Shown: positions 8,370-18,872, numbered from the stretch's first letter. The stretch is DNA of 64,000 bases from Stutzerimonas stutzeri (GCF_002890915.1 NZ_POUT01000003.1:186001-250000), one strand, 5' to 3'. Notes: generated by a model from the sequence alone, not told the origin. A program made the numbers and translations.

Positions 8370-9344
8370 TCAGGCGTTCTCGGCCTGCATGTCGCGACGA
8401 TAGGCGTAGGTCTCGGCGAAGCGCGAGAGCATGTACCGGCTGCAGGTGGTGCTCGGGTATTTCGGCGGGTTGGTTTCGTCGTAGCAACCGGGCAGGCAGG
8501 CGATCTCGGTGTCCGGATGCGGTTCGGCGAAGAACGGCATGGAGTAGCGGTCCACGCCCAGCGGGCTGATCACGCGATGGGGCGTCGACTTGTAACGGTC
8601 GTTGCTCCAGCGCGCCATCATGTCACCGATGTTGACCACGTAGGTGCCCTCGATGGGCGGTGCGTCGATCCACTCGCCCTTGACGTTCTGCACCTGCAGG
8701 CCGCCGGCCTGGTCCTGATGGAGCAGGGTGACGCAGCCGTAATCGGTGTGCGCGCCGGCGCCTTGCTGATCGGCGCTGGTGGCCGTCTGCCGGGGCGGGT
8801 AGTGGATCATGCGAAACACACTGATGGGCTCGACGAAGCGCTTGTCGAAGAAGTCGCGCTCGATGCCCAGGGCGAGTGCGATGGCACGCAGCAGCGTGCA
8901 GGCAAGGTCCTGCATGTCGCGGTAGTGCCCTTCCATCAGCTCGGTCCAGCCTTCGATCTGTAGCGGATGACGGTTGGGTCCGCGCAGCGGTTTGCCGGCC
9001 AGCACCTCCGGATGATCGGCAGGCATATGGAAACCCATGTCGAAGGTTTCCTTGAGGTCGCACGGCTGGCTCGGGTCCAGCTGCTCGGTGGCGACGGCAC
9101 CGTAGCCGCGGTGGTGCTGGCTCTTGGTGATATCGATCTTCAGCTTTTCGTCGGCGGGCAGGGCAAAGAAACGCTTGGCATGGTCGGTGAGGGTGGCGAT
9201 GCGCTCGGCGCTGATCGGGTGACCCTTGATATAGAAGAAGCCCCACTCGCGGCAGGCGCGGTCGATGGCCTCGGCGACGGCCAGATGGCCGGCTTCGTCG
9301 GCGTTATAGAGCGGGGCAATATCGATGATGGGCAGTGAGTTCAT
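8370..9344 (-). CDS. 2-oxoglutarate/Fe(II)-dependent oxygenase, isopenicillin N synthase family
   Basis: Non-heme iron dioxygenase of 324 residues. The N-terminal DIOX_N region (residues 3-120) is followed by the double-stranded beta-helix core. Iron ligands are H199 and D201 (HTDYG) and H256 (HRVISP), with R266 and S268 (RYS) expected to hold 2-oxoglutarate. The start at 9344 (MNSLPIIDIAPLY) matches family N-termini. It sits inside the purine cluster between the BMP-type binding protein and xdhA. The substrate is not known from sequence; a purine, for example xanthine or an N-methyl or oxidised base, is a reasonable inference from context only. Confidence 0.85.
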   Translation of the reverse strand: MNSLPIIDIAPLYNADEAGHLAVAEAIDRACREWGFFYIKGHPISAERIATLTDHAKRFFALPADEKLKIDITKSQHHRGYGAVATEQLDPSQPCDLKETFDMGFHMPADHPEVLAGKPLRGPNRHPLQIEGWTELMEGHYRDMQDLACTLLRAIALALGIERDFFDKRFVEPISVFRMIHYPPRQTATSADQQGAGAHTDYGCVTLLHQDQAGGLQVQNVKGEWIDAPPIEGTYVVNIGDMMARWSNDRYKSTPHRVISPLGVDRYSMPFFAEPHPDTEIACLPGCYDETNPPKYPSTTCSRYMLSRFAETYAYRRDMQAENA

Positions 9345-9363
9345 GGCTGACTCCGGGTACGGC

Positions 9364-9389
9364 GCCGCCGGTCTTCTCGTACCGGCGGC
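9364..9389 (-). other. Hairpin in the leader of the oxygenase gene
   Basis: GCCGCCGGT (9364-9372) pairs perfectly with ACCGGCGGC (9381-9389) around an 8-base loop. It ends about 20 bases upstream of the oxygenase ATG, just before the weak ribosome-binding CCGGAG. With no U-tract it is not a normal terminator; it may be an mRNA processing or stability element. Confidence 0.4.
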
Positions 9390-9483
9390 CTTCGAGGGCA
9401 ATGCCCCCTGCGTGCGGTTCGCCCGAAGGCGGGACGGCACGCGAGATTCCGCAGTGCGCCGGTGGGGCCGGCGCGGGTGACGC

Positions 9484-10575
9484 TTACTTCGGCATTTCAG
9501 CCTTGACGCCTTCGACGTAGTAATTCATCGAGGCGAGGTCCTTGATGCTGGCGGTCTCGCCCTCGGCGATGCGCACTTCGCCAGCCTGGTCCTTGATCGG
9601 GCCGGTGAACGGATGGAATTCACCGCTCTTGATGCGGGCGATGATCTGCTCGGCCTCGGCCTTGACGTCGGCAGGCACCAGATCGCTGATCGGCAGGCTG
9701 ATGCTGTCCTGTGCCAGCCCGCCCCAGAAGTCCTCGGATTTCCAGTTGCCGGCCATTACCGCTTCGGCGGACTTGGTGTAGTGCGGGCCCCAGTCGTTGA
9801 CGATGGAAGTCAGCACGGCCTTGGGCCCGAAGTGCTGCATGTCCGAGGCGTAACCGACGGAATAGACGCCACGGCGCTCGGCGGCCTGGATCGGTGCCGG
9901 GCTGTCGGTGTGCTGGAAGATCACGTCCACGCCCTGGTCGATCAGCGCGTTGGCGGCATCGGCTTCCTTGCCCGGATCGAACCAGGTGTTGACCCACACC
10001 ACCTTGATCTCGGTGCCGGGGTTGTACTTGTCCAGCGCCAGCTGGATCGAGTTGATGTCGCGGATCACTTCCGGAATCGGGAAGGAGGCGATGTAGCCGA
10101 CCTTCTTGCTCTTGGTCATCTTCGCCGCGAGGAAGCCGCCGACGTAGCGGCCTTCATAGGAACGGGTCAGGTAGGTGCCGACGTTCTTCGCCTGCTTGTA
10201 ACCGGTGGCGTGCTCGAAGGTGACCTTGGGAAACTGCTTGGCGACCTTCAGCGTGGGGTTCATGTAGCCGAAGGAGGTGGTGAAGATTAGGTCATAGTCG
10301 CTCTTGGCCATGTTGCGGATGACCCGCTCGGCATCGGCCCCTTCCGGCACGTTCTCGACAAAGCTGGTCTTCACCTTGTCGCCCAGCTTCTCTTCCATGT
10401 ACTTGCGACCCTGCTCATGCTGGTAGGTCCAGCCGTGGTCGCCGATCGGACCGATATAGACGAAGCCGACCTTCAGCGGATCGGCGGCCGAAGCGGCGGC
10501 CGTGGTGAGAGCGGCGCTGAAGCCGATCGCTGCGGCAAGGGCGCGCAGCATGTTTTTCCGTGTGTGTTTCTGCAT
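9484..10575 (-). CDS. BMP-family ABC transporter substrate-binding protein
   Basis: Periplasmic binding protein (363 residues) of the basic membrane protein/PnrA family, members of which bind purine nucleosides or related compounds. A signal peptide is clear (residues 1-30, cut near ASA-A); mature sequence starts with KVGFVYIGPIGDHGWTYQHEQG, the first ligand-binding lobe of this family (residue run shown here is the family hallmark of a G-D-H-GW motif). The start at 10575 is preceded by AGGAG. No permease or ATPase gene is in this cluster, so it must work with transport genes elsewhere. Purine-derived ligand is inferred from its neighbours. Confidence 0.88.
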   Translation of the reverse strand: MQKHTRKNMLRALAAAIGFSAALTTAAASAADPLKVGFVYIGPIGDHGWTYQHEQGRKYMEEKLGDKVKTSFVENVPEGADAERVIRNMAKSDYDLIFTTSFGYMNPTLKVAKQFPKVTFEHATGYKQAKNVGTYLTRSYEGRYVGGFLAAKMTKSKKVGYIASFPIPEVIRDINSIQLALDKYNPGTEIKVVWVNTWFDPGKEADAANALIDQGVDVIFQHTDSPAPIQAAERRGVYSVGYASDMQHFGPKAVLTSIVNDWGPHYTKSAEAVMAGNWKSEDFWGGLAQDSISLPISDLVPADVKAEAEQIIARIKSGEFHPFTGPIKDQAGEVRIAEGETASIKDLASMNYYVEGVKAEMPK

Positions 10576-10811
10576 GGGGGTGACGCTCCTTCTGGCTTTG
10601 CTGGCAAAGCATGGTTTTGGCTTGAAGCGTAGTAGCAAAAAGCTGACCAACTAGACAAAAACCTTCGGTGTGCGGAAATGCGTGGCATGTAGCTTGCGCC
10701 CGATGCGGTACGGGGATTCGCCTTTGGTGCGCCGGCCGCCCGTCACGCCCCGAGAGGGTGCAGCCGTGGGCGCGGAGGGGCCGTCCGCGGTGCACGATGA
10801 GGCGTGTCTCC

Positions 10812-10902
10812 GCGTGGATGGCTTCGGCCATCCACCCTACGTTCAGCATGGCGCGTGCGGAACCGTAGGGTGAAAAACTCGCGAAGCGATTTTCCACGCG
10901 GG
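10812..10902. repeat. Pair of REP-like hairpins, CCCTA ends inward
   Basis: Hairpin 1: GTGGATGGC (10814-10822), TTCG loop, GCCATCCAC (10827-10835), then CCTACG. Hairpin 2 starts CGTAGGGTG at 10864 and runs to TTTCCACGCG at 10900, with an imperfect stem around GCGAAGC. Both hairpins recur at 51.1 kb, there with their CCCT/AGGG ends outward. The rest of the 10576-10923 gap holds the promoter region of the BMP gene (T-rich tract near 10630-10665) and nothing else I can name. Confidence 0.7.
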
Positions 10903-10923
10903 ACGCCACGCAAAACCATCGCT

Positions 10924-12279
10924 TCAGCCGGCCACCAGCTGCCGGGCTGCCTGCTGGTGATCGGCGATCAGCCCGGCGACGTCCAGCCCTTCGATCTGGC
11001 CCTCGATCACGCGCCACTTGCCGCCGATCATTACCCGATCGGCACGGTCGGCGGCGCATAGCAGCAATGCGGCGATGGGGTCGTGGCTGCCGGAGAAGCG
11101 CAGTTCGTCGAGCTTGAACAGGGCCAGATCGGCCTGCTTGCCGACCGCCAACTCGCCGATGTCGCTGCGCCCGAGCAGGCGCGCGGAGCCGCGGGTCGCC
11201 CAGCCGAGTACCTTCTGCGGGGTGATCTTCTCAGCGCCGTAGCGCAGGCGCTGGATGAACAGCGCCTGACGCGCCTCGAGCATCATGTTGGAGGCGTCGT
11301 TGGAGGCCGAACCGTCCACGCCCAGGCCGATGATGGCGCCCTTGTCCTCGAGCTCAAGCGTGTGGCAGATGCCGGAGGCCAGGCGCATGTTGGAACTCGG
11401 GCAATGGCAGATACCGACACCGGCTGCACCCAGGCGGTGAATTTCCACCTGGTTGAAATGGATGCCATGGGCCAGCCACGTTCGCGGGCCGAGCCAGCCG
11501 ACGCTCTGCAGGTAGTCCACGGTGCGCATGCCGAAGCGTTTCGCGCAGAACTCCTGTTCGTCCAGGGTCTCGGCCAGATGGGTATGCAGGCGCACGTCGC
11601 GTGCTTCGGCCAGCTCCGCGCAGGTCCGCATGATGTCGGTGGTGACCGAAAACGGCGAGCAGGGCGCCAGGGCGATCTGGATCTGCGCGCCGTCGCCGCG
11701 TTCGTGGTAGCGGTCGATCAGCCGCTCGCTGTCGGCGAGGATGGCCTCGGCGTCCTGCACCACGCTCTTGCAGGGCAGACCGCCGTTCTCCTTGGACAGG
11801 TTCATCGAACCGCGGGTGAGCATGGCGCGCATGCCCAGTTCGCGGACGGCCCCGACCTGGATGTCGATGGCGTCCTCGAGCCCGCCCGGAAACAGGTAGT
11901 GGTGATCCGCCGCCGTGGTGCAACCGGACAGCAGCAGCTCGGCCAGCGCCACCTTGCTCGCCAGCTGCAACGCCTGCGGCGTCAGCCGCGCCCAGACCGG
12001 GTAGAGGGTCAGCAGCCAGTTGAACAGCGGCTCGTTGACCACCGGCCCCCAGGCGCGGGTCAGGGTCTGGTAGAAGTGGTGATGGGTGTTGACCAGCCCC
12101 GGCAGCACCACGTGTTCGCGGGCGTCGAAGGTCTCATCGACCGGCCGGGCAGGGGAAGTGCCAGCGGCGAGCAGCTCGACGATGACGCCGTTCTCGACCA
12201 CCAGCCCGCCGGGGGCCGGTTGGTCGTTGGCGGTGAAAAGGGCGAGGGGGTTCTTGATCCAGATGCGCTCAGCAGGCAT
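10924..12279 (-). CDS. 8-oxoguanine deaminase (amidohydrolase)
   Basis: Zn-dependent amidohydrolase of 451 residues, most like bacterial 8-oxoguanine deaminases, which make urate from 8-oxoguanine; related enzymes include AtzA/TrzA-type chlorohydrolases. Metal and catalytic motifs: HHH at 66-68 (VNTHHHFYQ), HTHLAET, LAHGIHF and LGVDGSASND. Upstream-most gene of the leftward purine cluster. Its product urate is the same as that of XdhAB, so the cluster funnels normal and oxidised purines to one point. Other substrates such as isocytosine cannot be excluded. Confidence 0.88.
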   Translation of the reverse strand: MPAERIWIKNPLALFTANDQPAPGGLVVENGVIVELLAAGTSPARPVDETFDAREHVVLPGLVNTHHHFYQTLTRAWGPVVNEPLFNWLLTLYPVWARLTPQALQLASKVALAELLLSGCTTAADHHYLFPGGLEDAIDIQVGAVRELGMRAMLTRGSMNLSKENGGLPCKSVVQDAEAILADSERLIDRYHERGDGAQIQIALAPCSPFSVTTDIMRTCAELAEARDVRLHTHLAETLDEQEFCAKRFGMRTVDYLQSVGWLGPRTWLAHGIHFNQVEIHRLGAAGVGICHCPSSNMRLASGICHTLELEDKGAIIGLGVDGSASNDASNMMLEARQALFIQRLRYGAEKITPQKVLGWATRGSARLLGRSDIGELAVGKQADLALFKLDELRFSGSHDPIAALLLCAADRADRVMIGGKWRVIEGQIEGLDVAGLIADHQQAARQLVAG

Positions 12280-12435
12280 GGCCGGCTTTCTCCTGAAGGG
12301 TTGGGTTCAGAGTAGCCAGCTCAGTTATGCCCTGTCTGCTGATCCAGGGGGCGCCCGGTCGGGGGACGCGGCGCGGCTGGAAAGATAACCCATTCGCTGG
12401 ATTTTGCCAGCATGCGCCGGCGCTGGCTGCAGCCG

Positions 12436-13116
12436 CTACCAGGGCAGCGGGTCGCCCTGGTAGTCGATGAAACGATGCCCGCCCTGGCCGGCCGCCCGGG
12501 TGACCTGCTCGACCAGCCCCTTGCAACTGGTCGCCACGTCCAGCGGCGCTTCGTCGCCGCCCATGTCGGTACGTACCCAGCCGGGATGCAGCGACAGCAC
12601 GCTGATGCCGGTCTCGCCCAGTTCGGCGACGAAGCTGCGCGTCAGGTGGTTGAGGGCCGCCTTGCTGGCGCCGTAGAGCGACATGCCCATGCCCGGCCCG
12701 GACTCCACGCTGCCCATGATCGAACTCATGAAGGCGATCACCCCGGCATGCGGGTCCACCAGCGGCAGCAGGCGCTCGGCCAGGCGGATCGGCGCCACGG
12801 CGTTGGTGGCGAACAGCTCGCCGATCTCGTCGCGGCTGGCCTGGCTCGCCGGCTTGTCCTTCGGCCCGGTGATGCCGGCGTTGATATGCAGCAGGTCGAG
12901 CCGCGTGCCGGCCAGGCGCTCGGCCAGTGCCTCGATGCCGGCGGCGTCGGTGATATCCAGCGCCTCGATCCGTACGCCGGCCAAGGTCTGCAGGTGCGGC
13001 GCACGCTGTGGCTCGCGCACGCTGGCGATCACCTGCCAGCCCGCATCGTTCAGTTGTTCGACCAGGCCAAGGCCCAGGCCACGGGAGGCGCCGATGACGA
13101 GTGCGGTCTTGCTCAT
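12436..13116 (-). CDS. Short-chain dehydrogenase/reductase
   Basis: Classical SDR of 226 residues. The NAD(P)-binding TGxxxGxG-type motif reads GASRGLGLG near residue 8; NAG is present in HINAGITG; catalytic Ser is in MSSIMGS and Tyr/Lys in YGASK. The start at 13116 follows GAGGAC. The C-terminus HRFIDYQGDPLPW is typical of the small carbonyl-reductase-like group in pseudomonads. Substrate is unknown. It is leftward like the purine genes, but 156 bases upstream of them, and no functional link is evident. Confidence 0.85.
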   Translation of the reverse strand: MSKTALVIGASRGLGLGLVEQLNDAGWQVIASVREPQRAPHLQTLAGVRIEALDITDAAGIEALAERLAGTRLDLLHINAGITGPKDKPASQASRDEIGELFATNAVAPIRLAERLLPLVDPHAGVIAFMSSIMGSVESGPGMGMSLYGASKAALNHLTRSFVAELGETGISVLSLHPGWVRTDMGGDEAPLDVATSCKGLVEQVTRAAGQGGHRFIDYQGDPLPW

Positions 13117-13198
13117 GGAGATGTCCTCAAGCGGGCGGCGAAAGGGCAAGGATAGCGCGTGATGGGCGTGGGGGCGCGCTGTCTTAGCGTGCGACGAC

Positions 13199-14860
<1,662 letters not shown>

Positions 14861-14867
14861 TTACCCA

Positions 14868-15143
14868 ATGTCCGACCTCGAGCCCAAGCCCTGGTTCGTC
14901 TATCTGGTGCGTGCCGCCAATGGCGCGCTGTACTGCGGTATCAGCGACGATGCGCAACGGCGCTTCGCCGAGCACCAGCGTGGGCGGGGCGCGCGGTTCT
15001 TCCATTCCAGCCCGGCGCAGGCCCTGGTGTATGTCGAGGCCTGCGCGAGCAAGGGCGATGCATTGCGCCGGGAGATCGCCATCAAGCGGCTGAACAAGCG
15101 TGCCAAGGAGCGGCTGGTCGCCCGTGCCGCCGAGGTCTCGTGA
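14868..15143 (+). CDS. GIY-YIG nuclease family protein (UPF0213/YhbQ-like)
   Basis: Small 91-residue single-domain GIY-YIG protein. The motif reads as [18 protein letters not shown], with Tyr in both half-motifs, an Arg in RRFAEHQ and a conserved Glu in REIAIKRL. The ATG at 14868 has GGAG (14853-14856) upstream. Relatives of the YhbQ/UPF0213 type have been tied to DNA repair or surveillance, but no specific role is shown here. Divergent from mltF. Confidence 0.85.
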   Translation: MSDLEPKPWFVYLVRAANGALYCGISDDAQRRFAEHQRGRGARFFHSSPAQALVYVEACASKGDALRREIAIKRLNKRAKERLVARAAEVS

Positions 15144-15243
15144 ATGACGGCTCAATCAGCCGGTGGGCTCGTTCGCAGGGACCGTCTAAGCTGATGGCGT
15201 TCGAACCCCGATCCTCTACCCGAAAACCTGGCGGAGCCCTGTC

Positions 15244-16182
15244 ATGCACGAGCTGATCCTGCACCACTATCCCACCTCGCCGTTCGCCGAGAAGGCCCGC
15301 CTGCTGCTGGGGTTCAAGCAGTTGTCCTGGCGTTCGGTGATGATCCCACCGGTCATGCCCAAGCCGGATCTGACCGCGCTGACCGGCGGCTACCGGCGTA
15401 CGCCGGTGCTGCAGGTCGGCGCCGACATCTATTGCGACACCGCGCTGATCGCCCGTCGCCTGGAGGCGGAGAAGGTCACGCCGGCGCTGTTCCCCGAAGG
15501 CCAGGAGTTCAACGTCGCGGTGCTCGCGCAGTGGGCCGATTCGGTGCTGTTCCTCAATGCGGTGAGCCTGGTCTTCCAGCCCGAATCCATGGCCCTGCGC
15601 TTCGCCCAGGCACCCAAGGAGTTCGTCCAGGCGTTCAGCAAGGACCGCGCGCAGCTGTTCAGCAACGGTACGGTGACCCGCGTGCCGCTGGAGCAGGCGA
15701 AGAACGACTGGCCCACCTTGATGGCGCGTCTGCAGCAGCAACTGGCCCGTGAGGAGGGCGAATTCCTGTTCGGTGCCGCGCCTTCGCTGGCCGACTTCGC
15801 GGTAGCGCCGTGCCTGTGGTTCCTGCGTGCCACGCCGGTGACCGCGCCGTTGGTGGACGACTACCCGGAGGTCAAGGCATGGCTGGACAAGGTGCTGGGC
15901 GTCGGCCACGGCTCCCACAGCGAGCTCTCCGCCGAGGATGCGCTGCGCATGGCGCGCGAGGCGGACCCCGTGGCCGTGCCGGAGGAACCGTTCGCCGAGC
16001 CCAATGGCTTCCATGAGGGGCAGCGGGTGGCGATCAGCGCGGTGGACTACGGTGCCGATCCGGTCGAAGGGGAGTTGGTCTTCGCCGGTGTCGAGGAGTC
16101 GATCCTGCGCCGCACCGACGATCGCGCGGGCGTCGTGCATGTGCATTTCCCACGCATCGGCTATCGCATCGAGGCGTGCTGA
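15244..16182 (+). CDS. Glutathione S-transferase family protein with C-terminal extension
   Basis: 312 residues. Residues about 1-80 form the thioredoxin-like GST N-domain (HHYPTSPFAEKARLLLG; RTPVLQVG with the cis-Pro; DTALIARRLE for the glutathione gamma-glutamyl contact). Residues about 90-220 are the helical C-domain, with LADFAVAPCLWF. The last roughly 80 residues form an extra beta-rich tail (EGQRVAISAVDYGADPVEGE) not found in compact GSTs, which are near 220 residues. Substrate unknown. Strong upstream spacing and its own orientation suggest a single-gene unit. Confidence 0.85.
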   Translation: MHELILHHYPTSPFAEKARLLLGFKQLSWRSVMIPPVMPKPDLTALTGGYRRTPVLQVGADIYCDTALIARRLEAEKVTPALFPEGQEFNVAVLAQWADSVLFLNAVSLVFQPESMALRFAQAPKEFVQAFSKDRAQLFSNGTVTRVPLEQAKNDWPTLMARLQQQLAREEGEFLFGAAPSLADFAVAPCLWFLRATPVTAPLVDDYPEVKAWLDKVLGVGHGSHSELSAEDALRMAREADPVAVPEEPFAEPNGFHEGQRVAISAVDYGADPVEGELVFAGVEESILRRTDDRAGVVHVHFPRIGYRIEAC

Positions 16183-16191
16183 CCGCGCGTG

Positions 16192-17031
16192 TCATGGCCT
16201 GCTTTCGCGCAGGCGCGGCAGCTCCTCGGCGAGTTCGCGGAAATAGGCCAGGCGTTCGTAGCAGAGCGTCAGCTCGCCGCCGATGCGGTTGAACCAGGCA
16301 TCCGGCGCGCCGCAGGTGGTCATGCGCAGGGTCAGGTCGCGGGGCAGGTCGAAGGCTTCGCTGGCCTTTCTCGCGACGGCCTCGAGTTCGCCGCTGGCGC
16401 GGATTTTCCTCAGCAGTTCGGCCCCGCCGGGCAAGTGGCCGGGCGGGGTGTCGTAGACCACCTGGATGCGATGGCGCAGTGGTTGCTCGTCGCGCCGCTT
16501 GAAGTGTTCGCGAAACCAGCCCACCGCATGGGCGACCTGCTGGTATTCCTCGGGGCAGTAGAGCGCACGTTCCACCGGCAGCCCGCTCATCTCCAGCACC
16601 CAGTCCAGGCGGTCCGGGTCGCTGCCGTAGGCCAGGCAGGCGATGTTGTAGAAGCGCTGGGCATCCAGCGCGTGGCTGTCCCAGACGGGCACCGGCGTGC
16701 CGGCTTGCTCGGCGTTCTTCCACTCCAGCCGCCAGTAGTCGGCGACATCCATCAGCTTGGCGTAGAACTCGGCGCTGTGCTGTTCCTGCTGCAGCAGGAA
16801 CAGCCCCATGAAGCCGAGCTGGTCGGCGGCATCTTCCTCACGGCCGAGGATCGGCAGTTGCAGTTCGCTGATCAGCAGGTGCCCCATCTCGTGCATCAGC
16901 GTGAATTCGGCATTGGCGACGGTAAAGCGAACCGCGTCCATCGCGGGCGGGGCCGGCGTCTCCCGGTCCTGCGCCGTTGCCGCCAGCGGCAGGAACGACA
17001 GCAGCAGGAGCAACAGGCGTCGCCGGTTCAT
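16192..17031 (-). CDS. DUF4344 domain-containing putative metallopeptidase
   Basis: 279 residues, exported: signal peptide over residues 1-20 (RRRLLLLLLSFLPLAATAQ). The HEMGH motif (in LMHEMGHLLIS) is the HExxH zinc signature of gluzincin/metzincin-like peptidases, and the whole protein resembles DUF4344 proteins. Candidate extra ligands include the acidic EEDAADQLG stretch about 20 residues later. Its ATG overlaps the TGA of the polyphosphate kinase gene upstream (4 bases), so the two are translationally coupled although no shared function is evident. Confidence 0.82.
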   Translation of the reverse strand: MNRRRLLLLLLSFLPLAATAQDRETPAPPAMDAVRFTVANAEFTLMHEMGHLLISELQLPILGREEDAADQLGFMGLFLLQQEQHSAEFYAKLMDVADYWRLEWKNAEQAGTPVPVWDSHALDAQRFYNIACLAYGSDPDRLDWVLEMSGLPVERALYCPEEYQQVAHAVGWFREHFKRRDEQPLRHRIQVVYDTPPGHLPGGAELLRKIRASGELEAVARKASEAFDLPRDLTLRMTTCGAPDAWFNRIGGELTLCYERLAYFRELAEELPRLRESRP

Positions 17032-17846
17032 CGCATGCGCTCCAGATCGGCATGGCTGAACGGCGCCGGATGCGCCGGCCAGTCGAGGGCCAGGCGTTCG
17101 AATTCGCGCGCCAGCAGGCTGGCGACGATCAGGTCGCGCAGCCAGCGGTGGTCAGCGGGGATCACGTACCAGGGAGCCGCGTTGCCGTGGCTGACGCTCA
17201 GCACGTCGGCCCAGCTGGCCTGGCGCTCGGCGAAGTGGCGATGCCCCTGCAGGTCGTCCAGGGTCAGTTTCCAGCGCTTGTCGGGCCGTTCGAGGCGCTG
17301 GTGCAGCCGGTGTTTCTGCTCGTCGACGGATAGCTGCAGATAGCACTTCAACGGCCGGACCCGTAGCGCCGGCAGTTGCCGCTCGAAGTCCGCGATCGCC
17401 ACCTGCCGCGCGGGAATATCCGCGGCGCCGCACAGCCCGTCGCGCAGGTCGCTGACCAGTGCCTCGTAGTAGCTGCGATTGAACGCGCCGAGGATGCCCG
17501 GGGCGGGCAGGCGCTGCCGGTAGCGCCAGAGAAAATCGTGGCGGCGCTCATCGGCGCTCGGCGCCTGGAAACTGCAAGGCGCCAGGCCGAGCGGGTCGAG
17601 GCCGCCGAGCACGCGGCGGATGACGCCGTTCTTGCCGGCACAATCCGGGCCCTGCAGCACCAGCAGCAGGGCATCCCGGCGGTTGGCCCAGAGCATGGTC
17701 TGCCGCTCGCGCAACCAACCCTTGAGCGCCGCCAGCCGGGCCTGTGCCTGCGGCTTTTCCAGGCCGTAGCGGCGGGCCGGGTCGCGCGCCAGCGGCGCCG
17801 CGGGATCGCACAGGCAATCGTCGAGAACGGTGTCCGGCAGGCGCAT
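17028..17846 (-). CDS. Polyphosphate kinase 2 family protein
   Basis: Cytosolic PPK2-type nucleotide phosphotransferase (272 residues) that uses polyphosphate to phosphorylate nucleotides or the reverse. Walker A is GPDCAGKNG at residues 66-74; the lid/base motif region reads FLWRYRQRLPAPG followed by FNRSYYE, and D/R residues of the LERPDKRWK segment are typical. Length and the N-terminal extension fit the single-domain PPK2 class (class III-like), but class and AMP/ADP preference cannot be set with certainty by eye. Confidence 0.88.
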   Translation of the reverse strand: MRLPDTVLDDCLCDPAAPLARDPARRYGLEKPQAQARLAALKGWLRERQTMLWANRRDALLLVLQGPDCAGKNGVIRRVLGGLDPLGLAPCSFQAPSADERRHDFLWRYRQRLPAPGILGAFNRSYYEALVSDLRDGLCGAADIPARQVAIADFERQLPALRVRPLKCYLQLSVDEQKHRLHQRLERPDKRWKLTLDDLQGHRHFAERQASWADVLSVSHGNAAPWYVIPADHRWLRDLIVASLLAREFERLALDWPAHPAPFSHADLERMR

Positions 17847-17864
17847 GGCGGCTCCTCGGCTGCG

Positions 17865-18872
17865 TCAGTCCTTGCGGCGCTTGAGCTGGTCCTTCAGCTG
17901 GGTCGGCAGCTGGCGGATGATCAGCATGTCGCGGGCCTCGTCGTACTCGATCTTCGACCCCAGCAGGTGCGATTCGAAGCTGATCGACAGCCCCCCGGCG
18001 CGGCCGGTGAAGCGGCGGAACTGGTTGAGGGTGCGCTTGTCCGGCGGAATCTCCGGCGACAGACCGTAGTCCTTGTTGCGGATGTGGTCGTAGAAGGCCT
18101 TGGGGCGTTCCTCGTCGATCACCCCGGAGAGCTCTTCCAGGGTCATCGGCTCGCCGAGCCGGGCCTGGGTGCTGGCGTAGTCGACCAGGGCGCTGGTCTT
18201 CTCGCGGGCCTGCTCTTCGGGCAGGTCCTCGCTCTCGACGTAGTCGCTGAAGGCCTTGAGCAGCGTGCGCGTCTCGCTGGGGGCGTCGACACCTTCCTGG
18301 CAGCCGATGAAGTCGCGGAAGTATTCCGAGACCTTCTTGCCGTTCTTGCCCTTGATGAAGGAGATGTACTGCTTCGACTGCTGGTTGTTCCGCCACTCCG
18401 AGATGTTGATCCGCGCGGCCAGGTGCAACTGGCCGAGGTCCAGGTGCTTGGCCGGGGCCACGTCCAGCGATTCGGTGACGGCCACGCCTTCGCTGTGGTG
18501 CAGCAGGGCGATGGCCAGGTAGTCGGTCATGCCCTGCTGGTAGTGGGCGAACAGCACGTGGCCGCCGGTGGAGAGGTTGGATTCCTCCATCAGCTTCTGC
18601 AGGTGCTCGACGGCCTGGCGGCTGAATGTGGTGAAGTCCTGGTTGCCCTCCAGGTACTGGCCGAGCCAGCCGCTGAAGGGGTAGGCCCCCGATTCCTCGT
18701 GGAAGAAGCCCCAGGCCTTGCCCTGCTTGGCGTTGTAGCTTTCGTTGAGGTCGGCCAGCAGGTTTTCCATGGCCTGTGACGCGCCCAGCTCCGAATCGCG
18801 GGCATGGAGCACGGCTGGGGTGCCGTCCGGCTTTTTCTCGATCAAATGAACAATGCAGTGGCGAATCGGCAT
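17865..18872 (-). CDS. yejK: Nucleoid-associated protein YejK (NdpA)
   Basis: 335 residues, full length for the 37-kDa nucleoid-associated protein family. Recognised by its start ([17 protein letters not shown]), the [14 protein letters not shown] segment and the basic C-terminus. It binds the nucleoid; the exact role is not established. Only 18 bases separate it from the PPK2 gene downstream, so the leftward run yejK-ppk2-DUF4344 is probably one transcript. Confidence 0.93.
   Translation of the reverse strand: MPIRHCIVHLIEKKPDGTPAVLHARDSELGASQAMENLLADLNESYNAKQGKAWGFFHEESGAYPFSGWLGQYLEGNQDFTTFSRQAVEHLQKLMEESNLSTGGHVLFAHYQQGMTDYLAIALLHHSEGVAVTESLDVAPAKHLDLGQLHLAARINISEWRNNQQSKQYISFIKGKNGKKVSEYFRDFIGCQEGVDAPSETRTLLKAFSDYVESEDLPEEQAREKTSALVDYASTQARLGEPMTLEELSGVIDEERPKAFYDHIRNKDYGLSPEIPPDKRTLNQFRRFTGRAGGLSISFESHLLGSKIEYDEARDMLIIRQLPTQLKDQLKRRKD

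Noticed and set aside
7213..9520. Various short plus-strand frames within the xdhA to oxygenase region
   Set aside because: All lie antisense to identified genes or lack ribosome sites.
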